Below, one piece after another: positions 16,671 through 24,430 of a stretch of 64,000 nucleotides of DNA. Source of the DNA: Hyphomonas johnsonii MHS-2. GTDB taxonomy: Bacteria > Pseudomonadota > Alphaproteobacteria > Caulobacterales > Hyphomonadaceae. The stretch covers positions 186,001-250,000 of the forward strand of contig NZ_ARYK01000003.1 of the NCBI RefSeq assembly GCF_000685275.1. Direction: 5' to 3'. Under the pieces are notes generated by a model, which ran no database searches, had not been told where the DNA came from, and saw only the letters and a list, made by a program, of their open reading frames with translations. The position numbers and the translations under genes were made by a program. Every line of letters begins with the position of its first letter. Position 1 is the stretch's first letter.

Positions 16671-16993
16671 GTCCTGTCTTCGGACTATGGCGATAAACGT
16701 ACGTGTAATAAGCGGTTCGGACCCGGGGGCGGTACCCGGCGACTCCACCACAAGCAGGCTCAGGCACTCCTTGCCTGTTTCTGACGGGGTCGAAATAGGA
16801 TCGACGGACGTCTAAAGACGATACTTTCGCCCGCATGAGCCCCGTCAGAAGCTCATATCAACATAGTTGCAAATGACAACTTTGCTGAAGGTGAACTGCT
16901 CGCAGCGTAGCTGTGCGTAGTATACCGAATTAACTCCTAGGGATTCAGCTCCCTAGGCGGGGCCCGGAGGCGCCTGGCAACAGAAGCCTCCAC
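16671..16993 (+). ncRNA. ssrA: Circularly permuted two-piece tmRNA
   Basis: The acceptor piece comes first and ends in CTCCACCA at 16750. After an excised loop the coding piece begins GGGGTCG at 16786. These ends pair as a full 7-bp acceptor stem including a G3-U70 wobble, the alanine identity element. The conserved AGGATCGACGG follows. The tag frame runs from GCA at 16869 to TAG at 16908-16910 and encodes ANDNFAEGELLAA, so tagged proteins end AANDNFAEGELLAA, close to the Caulobacter tag. CCTAGGGA/TCCCTAGG and GGAGGC/GCCTCC hairpins close the 3' part. A TATATT -10-like element lies at 16664-16669. The outer ends are estimates. Confidence 0.95.
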
Positions 16994-17021
16994 TTTCTCC
17001 TTCCAGTGCCGGCCTTCCCGC

Positions 17022-18449
17022 CTAGTCGCGGTAATCGAGCGGCGGGTCGCGGTCGCCCAGCAGCGACGTGTAGACATAGTTCTCGCCGCGCGCGGCCTCG
17101 AACTCTGCCCGCGCCGCCTCGCGCAGGTCGGCATTCTCGTACAGTTCGATGGCGGCCAGGGTCAGCGTCTTGGCCGCATTCTGTGCCCCCTTGAACCCGA
17201 TCGACATGCCGCTGGCGGCGACGGCCTGCCAGCTGTGGGCGGCTGTGCCGGGAACCCATGTCGCCGTGCGCAGGCCGACTGTCGGCACGGCATAGGAGAC
17301 ATCGCCGACATCGGTCGAGCCATAGCCGAGCGACACGTCATAGGGCTGGACCTGCGTCTGGCTGCCGAGCGGCAGGCCGGGCTTGTCGAAGCTCTTGTAG
17401 ATCTCCTCGGCGAAGGCTTCTTCCTCCGGCGTATAGGTCACGCCGCCAACTTCGCGCAGCTTCGCATCCATCATCTTTGCCAGCGTCTCGTTGACCAGCA
17501 GCGGGTTGTTGCCATGGATGACTTCCCAGTCGACCGTCGTGCCCGTGCCGAGCGCGGCGCCGCGGGCGGCGTCTTCCATGCGCGCCCAGATGTCCTCGAC
17601 GCCCGCTGCGCTCGGATGGCGGGCATAATAGAACACTTCCGCAAAGTCCGGCACGACATTCGGGGCGATGCCGCCGGACGTGATGACATAGTGGATGCGT
17701 GCGTCCTGGGGAATGTGCTCGCGCATCATGTTGACCATCATGTCAAAGGCCTCGACGCCATCGAGGGCCGAGCGTCCGCGTTCCGGTGCAGCGGCGGCAT
17801 GCGCCGAGACGCCGTGGAAGCGGAACTTGGCCGAGCGGTTGGCAAGCGACGTCGCGGCGGCCGCCGAGTTCTCGTCGTCGCCATGCCAATGGAGCGCGAT
17901 GTCGACATCATCGAACAGGCCCTCGCGCACCATGTAGACCTTGCCGCTGCCACCTTCCTCGGCGGGCGTGCCGTAGAGGCGGATCGTTCCCGGCGTACCG
18001 GTCTGCTCCAGCCAGTCGCGGATGGCCAGTGCCGCGCCGACCGAGCCTGCGCCGAACAGGTTGTGGCCACAGGCATGGCCGGCATGCTTGCCTTCGATCG
18101 GCGAGCGGTCGGAGCTGGCATCCTGGTTGATGCCGGGCAGGGCGTCGAATTCGGCCAGCACCGCGATCACCGGGCCGCCATCACCATAGCTCGCCACGAA
18201 CGCCGTCGGGATGCCGGCAACGCCCGCCTCCACCGTGAAGCCGGCATCGCTCAGTTTCGTCTGCAGCAGGCCGGACGACTTGTCTTCCTTGTAGCCGACC
18301 TCTGCCCAGTCCCAGATCTGTTTCGCCATCGCCGCCGTCTCGTCATAGCGTGCGTCGATACTGGCGAGCACCGCCTGGTCAGTCGGCGTCTGCGCATGGA
18401 CGCAGGCGGACACGGCGAGGGCGGCAAGGCTGGTGGCAAGAAGGCGCAT
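17022..18449 (-). CDS. M20-family amidohydrolase, exported (AbgB-like)
   Basis: A 475-residue metallopeptidase-fold hydrolase starting MRLLATSLAALAVSACVHAQ. The N-terminus is a signal peptide; VSAC could be a lipobox, and AHA-Q is a possible type I cleavage site. The M20D metal-binding sequence HAGHACGHNLFGAG and the TPAEEGGSGK segment are present, followed by a dimerisation domain with FHGVSAHAAAAPERGRSA. Relatives include p-aminobenzoyl-glutamate hydrolase subunit B and indole-acetyl-amino-acid hydrolases. The substrate is not determinable here. It lies downstream of and convergent with the tmRNA gene. Confidence 0.87.
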   Translation of the reverse strand: MRLLATSLAALAVSACVHAQTPTDQAVLASIDARYDETAAMAKQIWDWAEVGYKEDKSSGLLQTKLSDAGFTVEAGVAGIPTAFVASYGDGGPVIAVLAEFDALPGINQDASSDRSPIEGKHAGHACGHNLFGAGSVGAALAIRDWLEQTGTPGTIRLYGTPAEEGGSGKVYMVREGLFDDVDIALHWHGDDENSAAAATSLANRSAKFRFHGVSAHAAAAPERGRSALDGVEAFDMMVNMMREHIPQDARIHYVITSGGIAPNVVPDFAEVFYYARHPSAAGVEDIWARMEDAARGAALGTGTTVDWEVIHGNNPLLVNETLAKMMDAKLREVGGVTYTPEEEAFAEEIYKSFDKPGLPLGSQTQVQPYDVSLGYGSTDVGDVSYAVPTVGLRTATWVPGTAAHSWQAVAASGMSIGFKGAQNAAKTLTLAAIELYENADLREAARAEFEAARGENYVYTSLLGDRDPPLDYRD

Positions 18450-18568
18450 GGGGCAGGACTCCGAAGCAGGGGGATTCGTCTGCCCGGAGACTGCAACACC
18501 GCCACGGATGGCACAAGGCAGGGTGGAAAGCGGCGCTGGCCGCATCAGGCATCAGCGGCCGGGCGCAG

Positions 18569-18697
18569 TCAGAAGTTTCCGCGATAGTATTTGGACGCCG
18601 TGTCGCGGGACATGCAGGTACGGTAGGTGGAATTGCCCTGCCCATAGACGGTGCCGCAGACCGTGCCGCCTCCAGATTGGGTTGGTAGAGGCGGCGA
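18569..18697 (-). pseudogene. Possible remnant of a small cysteine-containing protein
   Basis: An open minus-strand stretch of 42 codons without a start codon. It encodes GGGTVCGTVYGQGNSTYRTC and ends SKYYRGNF before a stop at 18569. The regular Cys/Gly/Tyr pattern looks like the C-terminus of a small exported protein, but I do not recognise the family. An ATG in a different frame 21-23 bases before the open stretch could be its original start, displaced by a frameshift. Weak call. Confidence 0.3.
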
Positions 18698-18720
18698 TTA
18701 TACCGGGCCATGAGAATTAG

Positions 18721-18969
18721 CCATACGCTGTCTCAGGCAAATTTCTGACCGGCGAAGAGGCCAATCGCCTGACCTGGCAGCAGCTGACCGATTGGCGCGA
18801 TATCGCAACCACGGCGTATTTCGACCAGTCCCATTTCATCCGGGAGTTCAAGCAATTCAACGGGCGAACCCCGAGCGAATTCATCAAGGGCGCGCACCTG
18901 CTCGTGCGCCTGACGCTGCAGGAGCGCCTGCAGATCGTTCACGACTCGCCCTTCAGCCTTGTCGGCTGA
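18721..18969 (+). pseudogene. C-terminal fragment of an AraC-family regulator
   Basis: An 82-codon open stretch bounded upstream by a stop (18718-18720) and with no usable start. It encodes TGEEANRLTWQQLTDWRD, then IATTAYFDQSHFIREFKQF and NGRTPSEFIK, the second helix-turn-helix half of an AraC/XylS DNA-binding domain, and ends SFSLVG-stop. The N-terminal sensor and the first HTH half are missing. It is therefore the surviving end of a decayed or rearranged regulator gene. Its neighbours (M20 hydrolase, TRIC channel) run on the other strand and give no clue to its former target. Confidence 0.75.
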
Positions 18970-19023
18970 TGTGTCAGCCGCGGCCCGTGGGAAGGCTTGC
19001 GTCCCGGCCTGGTTCGGGGCTCG

Positions 19024-19632
19024 TCAAAACGGCGATTTCGGCAGGGACAGCTGGAAGATGATGGCCAGGGCGCGGAGGGTGAAGGCGGCGGCGAGGCCGC
19101 CGATGAAGGCGGTGGTTTCGGCCAGGCCATAGGTGGCGAGCCCGAAATAAACCCCCGCGCCGAGCAGGGCAGCGGTGGCGTAGATGTCCTTCTTCAGCAG
19201 CAGCGGCTCCTCATTGGCGACAACGTCGCGCATCAGGCCGCCGGCGCTGGCGGTGAGGGCCCCCATGATCAGCACGACGGCCAGCCCGTGATCGAGGCTC
19301 ATCGCCGTGGCTGCGCCGGTCACCGCGAACAGCGACATGCCAAACGCATCGGCCCAGCGCAGCGGGCGGAAGTTTTCCAGGAAGCGGTGAAACACGAACG
19401 CGGTCAGCCCGCCCGCGATGGCGAGCAGGAGGGTCGGCGTGTCGGACAGCCAGAACACGGGCTGGCCAAGGATCAGGTCGCGCAGCGTGCCGCCGCCAAT
19501 TGCGGGCAGGAAGGCCAGCACGATGACGCCGAACAGGTCCATGTCCTTGCGCACGGCCACGATGCCGCCGGAAATCGCGAAGACGAACACGCCGACGCGG
19601 TCGAACAGGGTGAGGATGAGTTCGGCGGACAT
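19024..19632 (-). CDS. Trimeric intracellular cation channel (TRIC/UPF0126) family membrane protein
   Basis: A 202-residue protein with about seven hydrophobic helices in two similar halves. Each half carries a Gly-rich motif: FAISGGIVAVRKDMDLFG and later FAVTGAATAMSLDHG. The AIGGGTLRDLILG segment is typical of the UPF0126/YicG branch of TRIC-type channels. Prokaryotic TRIC proteins form potassium-permeable trimers; YicG relatives in E. coli have been proposed to carry glycine. Which applies here cannot be seen. A single-gene unit just downstream of the LysR gene on the same strand. Confidence 0.85.
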   Translation of the reverse strand: MSAELILTLFDRVGVFVFAISGGIVAVRKDMDLFGVIVLAFLPAIGGGTLRDLILGQPVFWLSDTPTLLLAIAGGLTAFVFHRFLENFRPLRWADAFGMSLFAVTGAATAMSLDHGLAVVLIMGALTASAGGLMRDVVANEEPLLLKKDIYATAALLGAGVYFGLATYGLAETTAFIGGLAAAFTLRALAIIFQLSLPKSPF

Positions 19633-19679
19633 GGCGCCCCTTGCTGTGTTTGGTTATGCGACCTGCCTTAGCGGTCAGG

Positions 19680-20618
19680 TCACTTCACGGAAACCCTGTC
19701 CTGTTCCGTTTCCAGGCTGAGGATGTCTTCGGCCGCATCGCGGAACACGTCGGTCAGGATGGTCATGCGGTCGGCGATGTTGGAGGTGGGGCGCCAGATG
19801 AGCGCGATCTTGCGCCGGGCCGAGGGATGGTCGATGCGACGGATCATCAGGCCGGGGTCACGGCGGCGTTCGGTCAGGGCATAGAGACTGGGCAGCACGG
19901 CCACGCCCGCGCCCATCTCGGCCATCTGGCGCGCGGAATCGAGGCTGGAACCGTCATACTCGGCGCTGACATGCGCTTTGGCATCCCTGGCGATGGACTG
20001 GATCATCAGGTTCAGGCGGTGCCAATGGCCAAGGCTGAGCAGGGTGCGCCCTTTCAGGTCAGCCAGCTTGACGGGCCCCCGGGGATGGGCCAGCGGATTG
20101 TCGGAGGCCGTGCAGATCCACAGGTTCTCCTCGAACAGTGTTGCGGTCGCCATGCCCTCATGCGCATCGGGCACGGAGATGATGAAGTCGAACATGCCTT
20201 CGTTGAGGTGGCCGTAAAGATCGATTGTGCGCTCTTCACGGACATTGAAGCGCAGGTCAGGGAAGCGACCGTGCAGCTGGCGTGTCGCGTTGGGCAGCAG
20301 GTAGGGCCCGATCGTGGGCAGGACGCCGACGCGCATGCGCCCGGACAGGCCATCCGTGTCACGCCGGGCAACGGTCTTGAAGTCTTCCATGTCCTGCAGG
20401 ATCAGGCGGGCGCGCCGCACGAGTTCCACCCCGATGGGGGTAAGCAGGGCGCCATGCCGGCCACGTTCGATGAGGGTTGCGCCGAGTTCCGTTTCCATCT
20501 CGGCAACCTGCGCCGACAGGCTGGGCTGGCTCACATTGACGCGCTTTGCAGCGTCACCGAACTTTCCCGTGTCGGCGATGGCGACGAGGTATTGCAGCTG
20601 GCGGAGCGTAGGCCTCAT
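19680..20618 (-). CDS. LysR-family regulator, OxyR-like but without the redox cysteines
   Basis: A 312-residue LysR protein starting MRPTLRQLQYLVAIAD. The N-terminal winged helix (GDAAKRVNVSQPSLSAQVAEME) and overall sequence place it closest to OxyR. The OxyR peroxide-sensing pair would sit around LLSLGHWHRLNLMIQSIARD, where both expected cysteines are absent. So it is an OxyR relative that must sense something else, or act by another mechanism. An ATAG-N7-CTAT element lies 4 bp before its start codon, and two micro-genes run divergently, so it probably controls itself and them. Confidence 0.9.
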   Translation of the reverse strand: MRPTLRQLQYLVAIADTGKFGDAAKRVNVSQPSLSAQVAEMETELGATLIERGRHGALLTPIGVELVRRARLILQDMEDFKTVARRDTDGLSGRMRVGVLPTIGPYLLPNATRQLHGRFPDLRFNVREERTIDLYGHLNEGMFDFIISVPDAHEGMATATLFEENLWICTASDNPLAHPRGPVKLADLKGRTLLSLGHWHRLNLMIQSIARDAKAHVSAEYDGSSLDSARQMAEMGAGVAVLPSLYALTERRRDPGLMIRRIDHPSARRKIALIWRPTSNIADRMTILTDVFRDAAEDILSLETEQDRVSVK

Positions 20619-20621
20619 TCC

Positions 20622-20636
20622 ATAGCCTTTAACTAT
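20622..20636. promoter_or_regulatory. OxyR/LysR-type operator ATAG-N7-CTAT
   Basis: ATAG CCTTTAA CTAT, the core half of the classical OxyR site (ATAG-N7-CTAT repeated), sits just upstream of the LysR start codon and in the shared divergent region with the 46-residue micro-gene. The second half (after another seven bases) is weak, reading AGAC. Confidence 0.55.
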
Positions 20637-20733
20637 CAATGTCAGACAAAATTTGGATTGGAACTATCTTATACGACGGCCCAACTCAAGCAGGAACACG
20701 CGGTTCACATCCAAACCGAAAGGAGGCCAATCG

Positions 20734-20874
20734 ATGTATGCATTATCAGATATTCCGATTCTTATCCCCTCTGCTCCGGTGGTCATGCGGCGCACACGCC
20801 AGCTGGCGCGGATGACCCGTTTCGTTCCGCCGGAACGTCGCAAGGTACAGGCCTCGTGGCGGAGAGCTGGATGA
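20734..20874 (+). CDS. 46-residue arginine-rich micro-protein of unknown function
   Basis: Starts at ATG 20734 behind a perfect AGGAGG (20721-20726) with 7-base spacing, which makes a real gene likely. The product MYALSDIPILIPSAPVVMRR continues with a basic, Arg-rich tail ending ERRKVQASWRRAG. The N-terminal half is hydrophobic and the C-terminal half strongly basic; no cysteine. I do not recognise the family. Its stop overlaps the next start in an ATGA junction, so the two micro-genes are coupled. Divergent from the OxyR-like gene and probably controlled by it. Confidence 0.65.
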   Translation: MYALSDIPILIPSAPVVMRRTRQLARMTRFVPPERRKVQASWRRAG

Positions 20875-21059
20875 TGAATGAAGGCATATTCTCGCATCGC
20901 GGGCGGTTGCTTGATGAGCTTCGCCGCCGCGGCAACGAGATCGAATCCCAGATTTCCGAAGAGAGCCGCCGGGCCCGCCCAGACAAGCAATTGCTGCGGG
21001 CTCTCCTGGCCAAAAAGTTGGCTGTGAAGGACCTGATTACGCGCCGTTCGCGGCGCTGA
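20871..21059 (+). CDS. DUF465/YdcH-like small helical protein
   Basis: A 62-residue, highly charged helical protein starting MMNEGIFSHRGRLLDELRR. The C-terminal pattern LLRALLAKKLAVKDLITRR resembles the LKRRKLALKDEI-type end of DUF465/YdcH proteins, and the whole can form a coiled-coil hairpin. Function in the family is unknown. Translation is coupled to the preceding micro-gene by ATGA. A strong hairpin with a T-run 14 bases downstream ends the two-gene unit. Confidence 0.65.
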   Translation: MMNEGIFSHRGRLLDELRRRGNEIESQISEESRRARPDKQLLRALLAKKLAVKDLITRRSRR

Positions 21060-21072
21060 ACCTTCACGACCC

Positions 21073-21128
21073 CTGCCAGCCGGTCCAAGTGCGCCCCCCG
21101 CGTGGTGGCCCGGCTGGCAGAAATTTTT
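21073..21128 (+). terminator. Rho-independent terminator after the two micro-genes
   Basis: Stem CTGCCAGCCGG (21073-21083) pairs perfectly over 11 bp with CCGGCTGGCAG (21110-21120), followed by AAATTTTT. The 26-base loop is long but the arms are strong. It separates the micro-gene pair from the Rnk-like gene. Confidence 0.75.
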
Positions 21129-21153
21129 CCGCCACGTTTCAGATTGGACAGAC

Positions 21154-21594
21154 ATGACCGCCATGAATTTGCCCGGCGCGTACACACGCCCACCGGTCCA
21201 CCTTATCGACAGCGAGTACGATGCGCTCAACGCGCTCGCCCAAGCGCTTGAATACAAGCACCCGCAGGTGTCGGCCCTGCTTCTGGCAGAGCTTGACCGC
21301 GCGCAGGTGCACGAGGCGGCCGACCTGCCGGAAGGCGTCGTCTCCATGAACGGTTGGGTCGAATTCATCGATGAACGCAGCGGGACACAGAGCAAGGTCC
21401 AGCTGGTCTATCCGCATCAGGCCGACATCGCCTTCGGGCGGATTTCGATCACCACGCCGGTGGGCGCATCACTGATCGGCCTGTCAGCGGGCGACGCGAT
21501 CATGTGCCGCTATCATGACGGGCAACAACGCCTTCTGCGAATCGTCAGCGTTGAACGGTCGGGAGCCGAACAACGCGACGCCGCCGTGCGCTAG
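21154..21594 (+). CDS. Rnk/GreA-GreB C-terminal-domain family protein
   Basis: A 146-residue protein with an N-terminal helical region (residues 1-50, VHLIDSEYDALNALAQALEY) and a C-terminal FKBP-like GreA/GreB domain, seen in VYPHQADIAFGRISITTPVG and ASLIGLSAGDAIMCR. This arrangement matches Rnk, the regulator of nucleoside diphosphate kinase, which binds RNA polymerase without the Gre coiled coil. It may modulate transcription; the exact role is unknown. It has its own leader after the terminator and is convergent with the GST gene. Confidence 0.85.
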   Translation: MTAMNLPGAYTRPPVHLIDSEYDALNALAQALEYKHPQVSALLLAELDRAQVHEAADLPEGVVSMNGWVEFIDERSGTQSKVQLVYPHQADIAFGRISITTPVGASLIGLSAGDAIMCRYHDGQQRLLRIVSVERSGAEQRDAAVR

Positions 21595-21606
21595 AAAGGG
21601 CGCCAA

Positions 21607-21660
21607 TGGCCAGCCCTCACCCCACCCAGCGCCTCTCAGCGGGGGGTGAGGGCGTTGGCC
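21607..21660. terminator. Bidirectional stem-loop between convergent genes
   Basis: GGCCA-GCCCTCACCCC pairs with GGGGTGAGGGC, then TTGGCC, giving a stem of about 15 bp with a small bulge between the Rnk-like and GST stop codons. There is no T-run, so it is a terminator by position and strength only. Confidence 0.55.
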
Positions 21661-22533
21661 TCAGGCCTGCGCTTCCAGCTTGTCCTGCGTCTTCGTATCG
21701 AAGTCGCTGGCGTCGTGGCGTTCGTGGAGTTGCGATTCCGGCTTGCCGAAGGTGCGGTTGACCATCTTGCCACGCTCGACGGCGGGGCGGGCACCGACCT
21801 GTTTCATCCAGCGGATGACGTTGGTGTATTCATGCACCTGCAGGAACTCGCCGGCATCATAGACCGCGCCGGTGACCAGCGCGCCATACCAGGGCCAGAT
21901 TGCCATGTCGGCAATCGAGTATTCGTCGCCCGCCATGTAGTCATTTTCCGCGAGATGACGGTCGAGCACGTCGAGCTGGCGCTTCACTTCCATCGCATAG
22001 CGATTGATCGGGTATTCGTATTTCTCGGGCGCATAGGCATAGAAATGGCCGAAGCCGCCGCCGAGGAAGGGCGCGCTGCCCATCTGCCACATCAGCCAGG
22101 AAATCACTTCGGTGCGCTTGGCATGGTCGGTTGGCAGGAAGGCGCCGAACTTTTCCGCGAGATAGAGCAGCATCGAGCCGGATTCGAAGATGCGGGTCGG
22201 CGGATTGGTGGAATGGTCCATCAGGGCCGGGATCTTGGAGTTCGGGTTGACGGCGACAAAGCCGGAGCTGAATTGCGCGCCCTCGCCGATATTGATCAGC
22301 CAGGCGTCATATTCGGCGCCCTTGTGGCCGGCGGCCAGCAGCTCCTCAAACATGATCGTGACCTTCACACCGTTTGGTGTGCCCAGCGAGTAGAGCTGGA
22401 AGGGATGCTTGCCGACGGGCAATTCCTTGTCATGGGTCGGGCCGGCAATCGGGCGATTGATGGCTGCGAACCGGCCCCCGCTTTCCTTGTCCCATGTCCA
22501 GACTTTCGGCGGGGTGTAGGTTGGGTCCGTCAT
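21661..22533 (-). CDS. yghU: YghU-type glutathione S-transferase / disulfide-bond oxidoreductase
   Basis: A 290-residue GST-fold protein starting MTDPTYTPPKVWTWD. The YghU-specific N-terminus (NRPIAGPTHDKELPVGKHPFQL) precedes the thioredoxin domain with NPNSKIPAL and IFESGSMLLYLAEKFG, then an all-helical C-terminal domain with YSIADMAIWPW. E. coli YghU binds two glutathiones and has disulfide reductase and organic hydroperoxidase activity. The start at 22533 has an AAGGAAG ribosome site; a TTG two codons upstream is less likely. An operator-like palindrome overlaps its leader. Confidence 0.9.
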   Translation of the reverse strand: MTDPTYTPPKVWTWDKESGGRFAAINRPIAGPTHDKELPVGKHPFQLYSLGTPNGVKVTIMFEELLAAGHKGAEYDAWLINIGEGAQFSSGFVAVNPNSKIPALMDHSTNPPTRIFESGSMLLYLAEKFGAFLPTDHAKRTEVISWLMWQMGSAPFLGGGFGHFYAYAPEKYEYPINRYAMEVKRQLDVLDRHLAENDYMAGDEYSIADMAIWPWYGALVTGAVYDAGEFLQVHEYTNVIRWMKQVGARPAVERGKMVNRTFGKPESQLHERHDASDFDTKTQDKLEAQA

Positions 22534-22550
22534 TTGCAATCTTCCTTACC

Positions 22551-22574
22551 TGTAGCGTGTCTCGGTCCGCTACA
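22551..22574. promoter_or_regulatory. Operator-like palindrome upstream of the GST gene
   Basis: TGTAGCG-N10-CGCTACA, a perfect 7-bp inverted repeat (extending to 8 of 9 matched with flanks), 18 bp before the GST start codon. The spacing and TGTA/TACA ends are typical of TetR-family operators. No cognate regulator is adjacent. Confidence 0.45.
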
Positions 22575-22653
22575 TGTAGGGCCGCGCCATGAATATTGAA
22601 CCGACAATATCGTGATCAGGCGTCCAGGCGCCTCAGCCGTTGCGGAATTCGGC

Positions 22654-24237
22654 CTATTCGATCGGCGGGACAGGCTGTGGCGGTGCATCCGGATCCAGTT
22701 CGTGCACTTCCAGGGTGCCGCGCCCGAGATGGCTGTGGCGGCGGCTGTACAGGAAGTAGACGAGAAGGCCGATCGACCCCCAGACCGGCAGCACCATCTT
22801 CGCGACGAATGGCAGGTTGAGGTACAGGCCCAGGCACCCCAGCGCGGCGATGGGCGCGATGATCCAGATCAGCGGCGTCCGGAAGGGGCGATGCCGTTCA
22901 GGGTCGGTCTTGCGCAGGATCATCACCGCCAGTGCGACCATGAAAAACGCAAACAGCGTGCCCGAGTTCGAGATGTCGGCGAGCTGGCCAACCGGAAAGA
23001 ATGCGCCGGCGATGGCCACGCAGACACCGGTGAAGATCGTCATTTTCCAGGGCGTGCGGTATTTCGGGTGAACGTCCGCCATGCTTTCCGGCAGCAGGCC
23101 GTCGCGCGCCATCACGAAGAAGATGCGTGTCTGGCCGTAGATCATCATCAGGATCACCGAAGGAAGGGCGATCGAGGCTGCCAGGCCGACAAGGTTGCCG
23201 ATCAGCGGGAAATTGATCCGCCGCAGCGTTTCGGCCAGTGCTTCCTTGGAGCAGACAATCGGGGCGACACCCTCCGCCGCCAGCGCCGCGCAGCGATTGG
23301 CAAATCCCACACCGTCCGGTGCCAGCACCATGCCGGCGGCATCCCGCACGGGTTGGGCCCCGACTGTTCCGACGACGCCTGCGGCAACCAGCAGGTAGAA
23401 TATCGTACAGATCGCCAGCGACCCGATCAGGCCGATCGGAACGTTGCGTTGCGGATTCTTGGTCTCTTCCGCCGCCGTCGAGACAGCGTCAAAGCCGACA
23501 TAGGCAAAGAAGATCGATGCCGCCGCACCAATCACCCCCAGTCCGTCATGACCGAGAATTCCGGTCGGCAGGAGCGGCGAGAAGTTTTCCCCCTTCAGAA
23601 GGGGCAGGCTGAGCGCGATGAACGCCGTCAGCGCAACGATCTTGATGGCCACCAGCACGGCATTCACCGTGGCGCTTTCACTCGTGCCCAGGACCAGCAG
23701 CCAGGTGACGGCGCCGGCCACGATGATGGCTGGCAGGTTGATGACGCCATGACTGAAATCCACCACCGGCATGAAGCCGTTCAGGCCCCAGGCCGGGCCG
23801 CTATTGAGGAATTCCGGTAATCCCAGCCCCGTCGTGCTGTGTATCAGGCCCATCACGTAGCCCGACCACCCGACGCAGACGGCCGAGGCGGCCACCGCAT
23901 ATTCAAGGATCAGCGCCCACCCGACCATCCAGGCCAGCAACTCGCCCATCACCGCGTAGGTATATGTGTAGGCCGATCCGGAAACCGGAACCATCGACGC
24001 CAGTTCGGAATAGCAGAGCGCCGCGACGGCGCACACGAACCCAGCAATCATGAAGGAAAACATCATCCCCGGCCCGGCCTTCTGCGCCGCGGCGGCCGTC
24101 AGCACGAAAATACCCGTGCCGATAATTGCGCCAATGCCCAGCATGGTCAGCTGGAAGGCGCCCAAGGAACGATGAAGTGATTTTTTCTCGGCCGTCGCCA
24201 AAATGGCGTCCAGCGATTTCACTCGGTCAAAGATCAT
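22654..24237 (-). CDS. APC-superfamily amino acid permease (cationic amino acid transporter type)
   Basis: About 527 residues with 12-14 membrane helices. The start is placed at MIFDRVKSLDAILATAEKKS, the usual opening of this subfamily; an ATG eight codons upstream is the alternative, and neither has a strong ribosome site. GIGAIIGTGIFVLTAAAAQKAGPG is the APC helix-1 unwound region that binds the amino-acid backbone, and FFAYVGFDAVSTAAEETKNP is the helix-6 signature. Relatives such as YfnA/GkApcT transport cationic or neutral amino acids with protons. Substrate unknown. Divergent from the alpha/beta hydrolase. Confidence 0.9.
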   Translation of the reverse strand: MIFDRVKSLDAILATAEKKSLHRSLGAFQLTMLGIGAIIGTGIFVLTAAAAQKAGPGMMFSFMIAGFVCAVAALCYSELASMVPVSGSAYTYTYAVMGELLAWMVGWALILEYAVAASAVCVGWSGYVMGLIHSTTGLGLPEFLNSGPAWGLNGFMPVVDFSHGVINLPAIIVAGAVTWLLVLGTSESATVNAVLVAIKIVALTAFIALSLPLLKGENFSPLLPTGILGHDGLGVIGAAASIFFAYVGFDAVSTAAEETKNPQRNVPIGLIGSLAICTIFYLLVAAGVVGTVGAQPVRDAAGMVLAPDGVGFANRCAALAAEGVAPIVCSKEALAETLRRINFPLIGNLVGLAASIALPSVILMMIYGQTRIFFVMARDGLLPESMADVHPKYRTPWKMTIFTGVCVAIAGAFFPVGQLADISNSGTLFAFFMVALAVMILRKTDPERHRPFRTPLIWIIAPIAALGCLGLYLNLPFVAKMVLPVWGSIGLLVYFLYSRRHSHLGRGTLEVHELDPDAPPQPVPPIE

Positions 24238-24430
24238 GTCCGGAAATCTTTCTGGCCCCATGCCAATTCTGCGAGAATAGAAACATTCCGGAACGAGGCA
24301 AGCCAGATTTTTTGCGGGCCCCCGATCAGCAGCCGGGACGCCCTTGCGGCGGGCCCCAATCTCGCCGCTCGCAAATCCTGTGCGAACGCACTAGGGTCCC
24401 GCCTCCACCCCTTATCGGAGCCAGTTCATC

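Noticed and set aside
16741-16750. Integrated element at the tmRNA 3' end
   Set aside because: No integrase gene and no second copy of the CTCCACCA end with flanking sequence was seen in the window.
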